Below the pieces are notes generated by a model. That model worked only from the letters and a program-made list of their open reading frames with translations, ran no database searches and was not told where the DNA came from. This document shows positions 1 to 5,595 of a stretch of DNA of 7,092 bases, piece after piece (within the stretch, counting starts at the first letter, position 1; every line of letters begins with the position of its first letter). The DNA is from Cyclobacteriaceae bacterium (GTDB lineage: Bacteria; Bacteroidota; Bacteroidia; Cytophagales; Cyclobacteriaceae): NCBI GenBank assembly GCA_025363495.1, contig JANYDR010000373.1:1-7092 (forward strand), written 5' to 3'. Made by a program: the position numbers and the translations under genes.

Positions 1-38
1 TTTTTGTAAGAAACAATGGCTTACTAACAGTTAATAGG

Positions 39-563
39 ATGATCCGCAAAAAGAAAACACCCAAAGAATCCTTCGTTAGCATGACCGAACTCGTGCTTCC
101 CAATGACACCAATACGCTTAATAATCTTATGGGTGGTCGGCTTATGCACTGGATGGATGTAGTGTCGGCTATTTCGGGGCAAAAACATTGCAATAGCATT
201 GTCGTTACCGCTTCAGTTGATAACATATCTTTTCGAAACCCCATTCAGTTGGGAAATGTCGTCACACTAAAAGCAAAAGTAACGCGTGCTTTCAATTCAT
301 CTGTTGAGATTCGTATCGACGTAGATGCCGAAAATATTCCAGAAGGAAAGAAAGTAGCAAGCAATTCAGCTTTTTTTACTTTTGTTGCTGTCGATAAGCA
401 AGGAAATCCAGTTGAGGTACCTGAAGTACAACCAGAAACAGAAGAGGAAAAAGCGATGTATGATGGAGCTTTGAGAAGAAGACAATTACGTCTGATTCTT
501 TCCGGAAGAATGAAGCCACACGAGGCTCACGAATTACGATCTTTGTTTGACATAAAAATGTGA
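39..563 (+). CDS. Acyl-CoA thioesterase, hotdog fold (BFIT/BACH-like)
   Basis: This 174-residue protein is a single-hotdog-domain acyl-CoA hydrolase that splits fatty acyl-CoA into free acid and CoA in the cytoplasm. The family signature lies at residues 20-40: LPNDTNTLNNLMGG followed by RLMHWMD, where the Asn/Gly-Gly segment and Asp40 match the active-site helix of the BFIT/BACH and YciA thioesterases. Next come the usual VTASVDNISFRNPIQLG strand pair (about 56-72) and a SNSAFFTFVAVD strand (about 108-119). A charged C-terminal helix (about 132-170) extends past the hotdog core. The length is normal for a one-domain member. The ATG at 39 gives a basic N-terminus (MIRKKK) and no ribosome binding site is obvious. 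The stop codon overlaps the next gene's ATG by one base, so the two are probably co-transcribed. Chain-length preference cannot be read from the sequence. Confidence 0.9.
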   Translation: MIRKKKTPKESFVSMTELVLPNDTNTLNNLMGGRLMHWMDVVSAISGQKHCNSIVVTASVDNISFRNPIQLGNVVTLKAKVTRAFNSSVEIRIDVDAENIPEGKKVASNSAFFTFVAVDKQGNPVEVPEVQPETEEEKAMYDGALRRRQLRLILSGRMKPHEAHELRSLFDIKM

Positions 564-940
564 TGGAACAAACATCTTCCTTTAAAACTATTTATGGTGA
601 AGAGGTTTACTCCATTCCCTTGCCCGTTACCGTAATTATTGGAATTCCGTGGAGTGATATAAAGGAAGATCAGCGACAGCTATTATCTAAAATTCTTCTT
701 GCCATTAAACAATCATTGGAATCTGTCAGGATACTTGTCATACCTCAATTTGACTTATCATCCTACAAAGAGAAACCCTCCAGAATACTCGCATTCGTTG
801 CACCGCCAAAAGGACTCGCTTCATATGAAGTGGTCCAAACCGGGGATACATCAGTAATCTTTTCTGAGGCATTAGATGCCCTAATCACCGACGATGCATC
901 AAAAAGAAAACTTTGGGCTGCGTTGAAGTTGATGTTCTAA
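563..940 (+). CDS. Conserved hypothetical protein, possible DNA polymerase III psi (HolD)-like subunit
   Basis: This is a 125-residue soluble protein with no signal peptide or membrane segment. I place the start at the ATG at 563, which shares its A with the preceding TGA (TGATG coupling); a GTG at 560 would add one residue and is less likely. Predicted layout by eye is strand (PVTVIIGI, 21-28), helix (35-50), strand (VRILVI, 55-60), strand (RILAFVA, 74-80), strand (about 88-100), then a C-terminal helix. The C-terminal stretch, SEALDALITDD then ASKRKLWAALKLMF (101-125), recalls E. coli HolD, which ends with SPALTDLRANP then a TARAALWQQI helix. The single alpha/beta domain and the size (HolD is 137 residues) also fit. 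This is a remote-similarity guess, not a family assignment. The gene may be translationally coupled to the thioesterase, but that neighbour does not explain its role. Confidence 0.8.
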   Translation: MEQTSSFKTIYGEEVYSIPLPVTVIIGIPWSDIKEDQRQLLSKILLAIKQSLESVRILVIPQFDLSSYKEKPSRILAFVAPPKGLASYEVVQTGDTSVIFSEALDALITDDASKRKLWAALKLMF

Positions 941-1043
941 AGGTTCTAGGTTCTGGGGTCTGGGTTCTAAGTTCCTGGTTCTGATTCCCTGCAATTGTCA
1001 TAGATGAGTCAACCGAGAACAGAGAACCTAGAACTTAGAACCT
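941..1043. repeat. Degenerate heptanucleotide repeats in two inverted arrays
   Basis: Directly after the stop codon, 941-986 reads as degenerate 7-bp units with consensus TTCTRGG: TTCTAGG, TTCTGGG, GTCTGGG, TTCTAAG, TTCCTGG, TTCTGAT. After a spacer, 1011-1043 carries the complementary unit: AACCGAG, AACAGAG, AACCTAG, AACTTAG, AACC. The arms pair. GGTTCTAAGTTC (963-974) is the perfect reverse complement of 1031-1042, and the pairing extends to 18 of 20 positions (963-982 with 1023-1042) around a loop of about 40 nt. Because the arrays are periodic, other registers also pair; for example 941-948 is a perfect complement of 1036-1043. No T-run follows, so it is not a standard intrinsic terminator. 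It encodes no plausible protein. Its function is unknown; options include a dispersed genomic repeat, an mRNA 3'-end structure or a protein-binding array. Confidence 0.85.
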
Positions 1044-1058
1044 TCAGTTTGTGCAATA

Positions 1059-1105
1059 AAAAACACCTCTACCATTGTTGAATTCCCCTAAAAAGAGTGG
1101 TTTTT
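1059..1105 (+). terminator. Weak terminator-like hairpin before hppA
   Basis: AAAAACACCTCT (1059-1070) pairs imperfectly with AGAGTGGTTTTT (1094-1105), 10 of 12 positions, across a 23-nt loop, and the right arm ends in five T. It could end transcripts from the thioesterase unit. However, the stem is AT-rich, the loop is long, and the T-run overlaps the -33 element proposed for hppA. Treat it as tentative. Confidence 0.25.
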
Positions 1106-1133
1106 GGTAATATTTTGGCTTCTTCTATCTTTG
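1103..1133 (+). promoter_or_regulatory. Bacteroidota sigma-A-type promoter for hppA
   Basis: TTTG (1103-1106) lies 19 nt upstream of TATCTTTG (1126-1133), matching the Bacteroidota housekeeping pattern TTTG-N19-21-TANNTTTG in both sequence and spacing. Transcription would start near 1138-1141, giving an hppA leader of about 60 nt. That leader is pyrimidine- and AT-rich and has no clear Shine-Dalgarno sequence. No other match of this quality was noticed in the window. Confidence 0.65.
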
Positions 1134-1199
1134 CGGGACTTTTTTAATGCCTTGTTATTGCACTGCATTAACTATTACTAACCTGATCAAAAAAACTGT

Positions 1200-3500
1200 A
1201 TGCAAACACTACTGTATTCTCTGCCCGTATTTGGACTTCTGGGGCTCCTTTATGTTGTATGGAAAAGCGCATGGGTCGCCGCACAAGATGCCGGCACTGA
1301 CAAAATGAAAAAGATTGCTGGTCACATTGCAGAAGGCGCAATGGCATTCCTGAAAGCAGAGTATAAAGTGCTTGCAATTTTCGTAGTATGTGTTGCTACC
1401 CTCCTGGCGGTTACAGCCAATAGTCAAACATCTTCTCCCCTTGTTGGACTTTCTTTTGTGTTAGGTGCCTTTAGTTCAGCATTGGCTGGATATATCGGTA
1501 TGCGTGTAGCAACAAAGGCAAACGTAAGAACTACACACGCCGCACGTACAAGTCTGGGAAAAGCACTTGAACTTGCCTTCACCGGAGGATCAGTAATGGG
1601 TATGGGTGTTGTTGGAATTGGAGTGCTTGGATTAAGCACCCTCTTCATTATTTATTCCCAGATATTCGGTGTTGATACGCAGGCTGGGTTGAATCAGGTC
1701 ATTACTGTTATAACAGGATTTTCATTTGGAGCTTCTTCTATTGCTCTATTTGCACGCGTAGGTGGCGGTATTTATACAAAAGCTGCTGACGTTGGCGCTG
1801 ACCTTGTTGGAAAAGTAGAAGCAGGTATTCCCGAAGATCACCCGCTGAACCCTGCAACTATTGCGGACAACGTCGGTGATAACGTAGGTGATGTAGCCGG
1901 TATGGGTGCTGACTTGTTTGAGTCATATGTAGGATCTATTGTTGGTACGATGGTATTAGGTGCTGCGTTTATGGTGCCCGGCTTTATAGATAATTTCGAA
2001 GGATTGTCGGCTGTATTGTTGCCATTGGCACTCGCGGCTGTTGGTATCGTAATGTCATTCCTCGGAACATTCTTTGTAAAAGTAAAAGAAGGTGGAGATC
2101 CTCAAAAAGCTCTTAACACAGGTGAAATTGTTTCTTCTGTAGTTATGATCGCAGCATCATGGTTCATTATTAAATGGATGTTGCCTGCAGAATGGTGGTT
2201 CAAAGACCCACTCTATGCATGGTCCGATCCTGAAAAAGGAAATCTTTATACTTCCACTGGAATATTTGTCGCAACTGTAATTGGTCTGGTTGCAGGTGTG
2301 GTCATAGGCTTGATTACTGAATATTATACTGGTATGGGAAAGAAACCGGTATTGTCCATTGTGCGTCAATCGTCAACCGGAGCAGCAACCAATATTATTG
2401 CCGGTCTTGGAGTTGGTATGATGTCAACGATGTGGCCAATTCTTGTAATTGCTGTATCAATCATTGGAGCATTCGAATTTGGTGGTCTTTATGGAATTGC
2501 GATCGCCGCTGTAGGCATGCTTTCAAATCTTGGAATTCAATTGGCCGTTGATGCTTACGGACCGATCTCTGATAACGCAGGTGGCATTGCTGAAATGTCA
2601 GAGCTTCCAAAAGAAGTTCGTTCACGTACCGATAAATTAGATGCCGTTGGAAATACCACTGCTGCTATCGGAAAAGGTTTTGCTATTGCTTCGGCCGCAT
2701 TGACTGCCCTTGCTCTATTTGGTGCGTTCATGACCACTGCCAAGATCAGCACCATTGACGTATCGAAGGCAAACGTAATGGCAGGATTATTTATCGGAGG
2801 CATGTTGCCATTCGTATTTTCAGCTCTTGCGATGAATGCAGTAGGTCGCGCAGCAATGGCGATGATCGAAGAAGTGAGAAGACAGTTCACCACTATCCCG
2901 GCTCTAAAAGCTGCGCTTGATTTGATGAGAAAGCATGGTGATAAGCCTGTTGAAGAATGGTCATCAGAAGATCAAAAAACTTTCCATGATGCAGATGGTT
3001 CAGCCGAGTATGGAAAATGTGTTGAGATATCTACTAAGGCTGCATTAAGAGAAATGGTTATACCTGGAGTCATGGCTGTTGTTGTTCCTGTTGTGATAGC
3101 CTTCCTTCCCTTCTTTGGAGTAGAGGCTCTCGGAGGCATGCTGGCTGGTGTAACGGTATCTGGTGTATTGATGGCGATCTTCCAATCCAATGCCGGTGGT
3201 GCATGGGATAATGCGAAGAAGAGCTTTGAAGAAGGTGTTGAGATAAACGGAAAGATGTACTATAAAAAATCCGACCCTCACAAAGCAGCTGTTGTTGGTG
3301 ATACTGTAGGTGATCCATTTAAAGATACCTCCGGTCCTTCCCTTAATATCTTGCTGAAATTAATGTCCGTAGTTGCACTTGTAATTGCCCCTCTTTTGGT
3401 GCCAGACGAGCCTGCCACTGCAAAGAAGGAAAAGATCAAGACACCTGTTGAAGTGGTTACAACTACTCCTGCCGTTGGAGCAATAGCTCCTGGTAAATAA
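1200..3500 (+). CDS. hppA: Membrane-bound ion-translocating pyrophosphatase, K+-dependent type
   Basis: This complete 766-residue polytopic inner-membrane enzyme couples hydrolysis of PPi to pumping of H+ and/or Na+ out of the cytoplasm; the family has about 16 helices. Active-site signatures are intact: R186 before GGGIYTKAAD; DVGADLVGKVE (197-207); E212; D223, D227 and D231 in ADNVGDNVGD; D458 in PISDNAGG; N485 in GNTTAA; D670 and K673/K674 in WDNAKK; D701, D705, K708 and D709 in GDTVGDPFKDTSG. Ala488 in GNTTAA is the residue that marks K+-dependent enzymes (Lys in K+-independent ones). Glu241 in DLFESY sits at the ion-gate position also used by Na+-pumping members, so H+ versus Na+ cannot be decided by eye. 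H214 and L216 replace the D and R of the common EDDPRNPA motif. A Pro/Lys/Thr-rich tail (735-766) follows the last helix. The gene has its own promoter and terminator and is probably monocistronic. Confidence 0.97.
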   Translation: MQTLLYSLPVFGLLGLLYVVWKSAWVAAQDAGTDKMKKIAGHIAEGAMAFLKAEYKVLAIFVVCVATLLAVTANSQTSSPLVGLSFVLGAFSSALAGYIGMRVATKANVRTTHAARTSLGKALELAFTGGSVMGMGVVGIGVLGLSTLFIIYSQIFGVDTQAGLNQVITVITGFSFGASSIALFARVGGGIYTKAADVGADLVGKVEAGIPEDHPLNPATIADNVGDNVGDVAGMGADLFESYVGSIVGTMVLGAAFMVPGFIDNFEGLSAVLLPLALAAVGIVMSFLGTFFVKVKEGGDPQKALNTGEIVSSVVMIAASWFIIKWMLPAEWWFKDPLYAWSDPEKGNLYTSTGIFVATVIGLVAGVVIGLITEYYTGMGKKPVLSIVRQSSTGAATNIIAGLGVGMMSTMWPILVIAVSIIGAFEFGGLYGIAIAAVGMLSNLGIQLAVDAYGPISDNAGGIAEMSELPKEVRSRTDKLDAVGNTTAAIGKGFAIASAALTALALFGAFMTTAKISTIDVSKANVMAGLFIGGMLPFVFSALAMNAVGRAAMAMIEEVRRQFTTIPALKAALDLMRKHGDKPVEEWSSEDQKTFHDADGSAEYGKCVEISTKAALREMVIPGVMAVVVPVVIAFLPFFGVEALGGMLAGVTVSGVLMAIFQSNAGGAWDNAKKSFEEGVEINGKMYYKKSDPHKAAVVGDTVGDPFKDTSGPSLNILLKLMSVVALVIAPLLVPDEPATAKKEKIKTPVEVVTTTPAVGAIAPGK

Positions 3501-3527
3501 TCAATACCGAAGGCATAGATTTTGGAT

Positions 3528-3558
3528 AAGAGTCACGAACATTCGTGACTCTTTTTTT
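3528..3558 (+). terminator. Strong intrinsic terminator after hppA
   Basis: AAGAGTCACGA (3528-3538) is perfectly complementary to TCGTGACTCTT (3543-3553) around a 4-nt loop, and the right arm runs into seven consecutive T (3552-3558). It begins 27 nt after the hppA stop. The opposite strand lacks a matching T-run, so it should act mainly on + strand transcripts. The next gene starts 26 nt downstream, leaving little room for a separate promoter. Confidence 0.93.
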
Positions 3559-3584
3559 ATTACATTCGAAGAAAGTGACTTGCT

Positions 3585-4010
3585 ATGCGATTTCGTCTTT
3601 TGCTTATCCTCGTTTTGATTGGAAATCTCGCCAATGCTCAAAGTATTTTGGGCAAATGGAAGTCCATTGATGACAACACAGGCGAACCCCGATCGATTGT
3701 GGAAATCGTGGAAAATGACGGTAAGGTCTATGGTAAAATCGTGAAGCTGTTCCCAAAGCCAACGGAAGATCCGGATCCAGTATGTGACAAATGTGACCCC
3801 TCCGACGCTCGTTTTAAAAAGAAGGTTATTGGAATGGAAATTATCAGGGGCATGAAACAAGATGGCTCTGAATACTCCGGCGGAGATATTCTGGACCCCG
3901 AAAACGGGAAAATTTACAGGTCCAAAATCTGGATTGAAGGGAAAGATTTAAAAGTAAGAGGTTACTGGGGACCGTTCTACCGTACTCAGACATGGCTGCG
4001 GGCTGACTAA
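3585..4010 (+). CDS. Secreted DUF2147 family protein
   Basis: This 141-residue protein has a clear Sec signal peptide: MRFR, a hydrophobic core (about 5-13), then cleavage probably after ANA at residue 18. The mature part of about 123 residues begins QSILGKWKSIDDNTGEPRS, the typical DUF2147 opening, and ends with the family's YWGPFYRTQTW strand (127-137). The family is thought to form a small lipocalin-like beta-barrel in the periplasm; its function is unknown. Two cysteines in VCDKC (C67 and C70) could form a disulfide or hold a metal. The ATG at 3585 is preferred because it places the signal peptide exactly at the N-terminus. It lies between a strong terminator and the sigma factor gene, about 100 nt before the latter, so it is probably a short transcription unit or is read together with the sigma operon. 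No convincing promoter was found. Confidence 0.88.
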   Translation: MRFRLLLILVLIGNLANAQSILGKWKSIDDNTGEPRSIVEIVENDGKVYGKIVKLFPKPTEDPDPVCDKCDPSDARFKKKVIGMEIIRGMKQDGSEYSGGDILDPENGKIYRSKIWIEGKDLKVRGYWGPFYRTQTWLRAD

Positions 4011-4049
4011 CCGGTTAACGGAGAATATCGACATTTATCTGATGCATCA
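4008..4049. promoter_or_regulatory. Two 10-bp palindromes upstream of the sigma factor gene
   Basis: TAACCGGTTA (4008-4017, overlapping the DUF2147 stop codon) and TGATGCATCA (4040-4049) are each perfect 10-bp palindromes with centres 32 bp apart, close to three helical turns. They lie in the gap of about 100 bp before the sigma factor. About seven perfect 10-bp palindromes are expected by chance in a window this size and the two sequences differ, so an operator role is only a possibility. Confidence 0.2.
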
Positions 4050-4111
4050 TTCACTCAACTTAAAATAGGGTTACCACAGTGGCGTACCGCGTATTCAAAA
4101 CAGGCCTTGAA

Positions 4112-4651
4112 ATGAATGAAAAGGATCTATTTGAAAGGATCCAGAAAGGTGATGAAAAGGCCCTGGAGTTCATTTACAAGAAGTATTACCGGATGATGAC
4201 AAAGTTGGTCATCACTAACAGTGGCACTGAAGAGGAAGCCCGGGACGTCTACCAAGACGCACTCGTGGTATTCTGGCAAAAGGCACGGAGCGGAAACCTG
4301 GTGCTCACATCAAAAATGAGTACTTACATCTACAGCATTTGTCAAAATCTGTGGAGAAAGGAACTGGACCGGAAAAAGAGACTGTCAAGTGAGGAAAAAG
4401 ACTCATCAGAGTCAATGGATCTTGATAGTCCGGAGAGGGAGAAGATCATAGCCAAATGCCTGGACCAATTAGGTGAAACTTGCCGTAAGGTTTTGATGTT
4501 CTATTACTTTGACGAGATGTCTATGCAGGAAATAGCTGAAAAGCTTGGGTTTGCCAACACCGACACCGCCAAAACGAAAAAATATAAGTGTAAACAAAAA
4601 CTCGATGAATTAGTGAAGTCACAATATTCCGAGAAAGACTTTTTAGATTAA
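4112..4651 (+). CDS. ECF-type RNA polymerase sigma factor (sigma-70 family)
   Basis: This 179-residue protein redirects RNA polymerase to alternative promoters. Region 2 spans about 10-91: QKGDEKALEFIYKKYY, then EEEARDVYQDALVVFWQKA, then the -10-recognition helix around STYIYSICQNLWRKELDRKKR. An acidic, Ser-rich linker follows (about 92-108). Region 4 spans about 115-170 and carries the helix-turn-helix MSMQEIAEKLGF (136-147) followed by a basic recognition helix. I chose the ATG at 4112, which gives the standard MNEKDLFERIQKGD opening; the frame stays open back to a GTG at 4079, but those 11 residues do not look like a family N-terminus. The gene ends 4 nt before the anti-sigma-like gene, the usual operon for such pairs. 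ECF factors often drive their own operon; no target promoter can be named from this window. Confidence 0.93.
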   Translation: MNEKDLFERIQKGDEKALEFIYKKYYRMMTKLVITNSGTEEEARDVYQDALVVFWQKARSGNLVLTSKMSTYIYSICQNLWRKELDRKKRLSSEEKDSSESMDLDSPEREKIIAKCLDQLGETCRKVLMFYYFDEMSMQEIAEKLGFANTDTAKTKKYKCKQKLDELVKSQYSEKDFLD

Positions 4652-4655
4652 GAAG

Positions 4656-5495
4656 ATGAGCAATTTTGAATTAATAGACGATTACCTCGCCAACCGGCTC
4701 AAGGAGCCCGAAAGGAAAGCGTTTGAAAAACAGCTTGAAGGGGATCCTTCCCTAAAACAAGATGTCGAATTTCAGCGCCAGGTGGTTGATGGCGTTCGCC
4801 AGGCAAGGGCCATGGAATTAAAAAATATGTTGAATAATGTTCCCGTAGGCGGAGGTGCATGGAGCGGCGTGAAACTTGCTGCTGCTGTAGTTTCCGCCGG
4901 ACTGGTGGCTACGATACTTTACTTTTATCTTAAGGATGATTCAGGCAATGCAATATCCAACGTTTCTCCCCAAACCGAAGAAATTTCTGAATTGCCTGAC
5001 GCAACCAAAGTAGAATTACCAACCCCTTCCGTCATAGAAGAGAAGGACTCAGCAAAAATCAGTGAACCTATAAAAGAAGAACAACAACAAAAACCAGCGT
5101 CAACAAAGAAAGATAAGATCGCAACCCCGGTACGTAAACCTGATATTCAGGTGGTAGATCCATCCGATGAACTTACGGAATCCGATGGTTCCAGGAATTC
5201 ATCCACTTCTAATCGTGGTGAGATATCCCCTTCCAAAATGGAGGTGGTAACGGGTATTGCTGATAAGAAACATAACTTCCACTATCAGTTTTCACAAGGT
5301 AAGCTGATGTTGTACGGACCTTTCGATAAGAGTCTGTATGAAATTCTGGAAATCCATGGTGAAGGTCACGCAGTATTCCTGTTCTATAAGGAGAACTACT
5401 ATCTCCTGAATGAAGACCAGTCAGCAATTACGGCCCTCCAACCTATTCGGGACGGGCAGCTACTGAAAAAACTCAAAGAGTATCGATCTCAATAG
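4656..5495 (+). CDS. Membrane-anchored anti-sigma-like protein
   Basis: This 279-residue single-pass protein directly follows the ECF sigma gene. Residues 1-60 form a cytoplasmic helical region (FELIDDYLANRL, EPERKAFEKQLEGDPSLKQD, VEFQRQVVDGVRQA) that resembles the sigma-binding N-terminus of Bacteroidota anti-sigma proteins; it has no cysteines and no zinc-binding HxxxCxxC motif. One transmembrane helix (about 72-92) follows. A linker of about 100 residues (93-194), rich in Glu, Lys, Ser, Pro and Thr, then crosses into the periplasm. The C-terminus (195-279) is a compact-looking domain with HYQFS, GKLMLYGPFD, YEILEI, VFLFYKENYYLL and a final amphipathic helix; I think I have seen this module in other Cytophagales proteins but cannot name a family. 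Context suggests it sequesters the neighbouring sigma factor and releases it in response to an envelope signal; that is inferred. Confidence 0.85.
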   Translation: MSNFELIDDYLANRLKEPERKAFEKQLEGDPSLKQDVEFQRQVVDGVRQARAMELKNMLNNVPVGGGAWSGVKLAAAVVSAGLVATILYFYLKDDSGNAISNVSPQTEEISELPDATKVELPTPSVIEEKDSAKISEPIKEEQQQKPASTKKDKIATPVRKPDIQVVDPSDELTESDGSRNSSTSNRGEISPSKMEVVTGIADKKHNFHYQFSQGKLMLYGPFDKSLYEILEIHGEGHAVFLFYKENYYLLNEDQSAITALQPIRDGQLLKKLKEYRSQ

Positions 5496-5499
5496 ATAT

Positions 5500-5531
5500 A
5501 AAAAACCCGACCTGTAAAGTCGGGTTTTTTT
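5500..5531 (+). terminator. Strong intrinsic terminator after the sigma/anti-sigma operon
   Basis: ACCCGAC (5505-5511) pairs perfectly with GTCGGGT (5519-5525) around a 7-nt loop. The flanking A-run (5500-5505) pairs with the T-run (5525-5531), so the structure could terminate in both directions. It starts 5 nt after the anti-sigma-like stop codon. It separates the stress-response unit from the ftsX unit. Confidence 0.92.
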
Positions 5532-5535
5532 ATTG

Positions 5536-5553
5536 TACCGATTACCGATTACG
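5536..5553. repeat. Short heptamer tandem repeat TACCGAT
   Basis: TACCGAT occurs twice in tandem (5536-5542 and 5543-5549) followed by a partial third unit TACG (5550-5553). It lies between the terminator and ftsX. The unit is 7 bp, like the arrays at 941-1043, but with a different sequence and only about 2.5 copies. It could be chance, a small dispersed repeat, or a binding site upstream of ftsX. Confidence 0.5.
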
Positions 5554-5580
5554 CCTCACGTCCCATTCCCACATTTCCAC

Positions 5581-5588
5581 TATCTTTA
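5581..5588 (+). promoter_or_regulatory. Possible -7 element for ftsX
   Basis: TATCTTTA matches the Bacteroidota -7 box TANNTTTG at all but the last defined base. No TTTG is present about 19-21 nt upstream, so only half of a promoter is visible. If real, transcription would start almost at the ftsX ATG, giving a very short leader or none. Confidence 0.3.
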
Positions 5589-5595
5589 CTCTCCA

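Noticed and set aside
560..562. GTG start one codon before the HolD-like gene's ATG
   Set aside because: The ATG at 563 overlaps the preceding stop as TGATG, a common coupling arrangement.
941..1043. CRISPR array or telomere-like repeat
   Set aside because: Units are 7 bp with no unique spacers, there are no cas genes, and the setting is between ordinary chromosomal genes.
2555..2893. 112-codon antisense open frame inside hppA
   Set aside because: It lies wholly opposite a well-conserved gene, has an Ala/Ile-rich composition typical of a mirrored membrane protein gene, and matches no family.
3501..3860. 119-codon antisense open frame across the hppA terminator and DUF2147 gene
   Set aside because: It covers a strong terminator and a convincing signal-peptide gene on the other strand, and its translation looks random.
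4079..4111. GTG start giving the sigma factor 11 more residues
   Set aside because: The extra residues do not resemble an ECF N-terminus, whereas the ATG at 4112 gives the standard opening.
5533..5595. Upstream TTG start extending FtsX by 21 residues
   Set aside because: It begins in the T-run of a terminator and the added His/Pro-rich residues are unlike FtsX; the ATG at 5596 fits the family.
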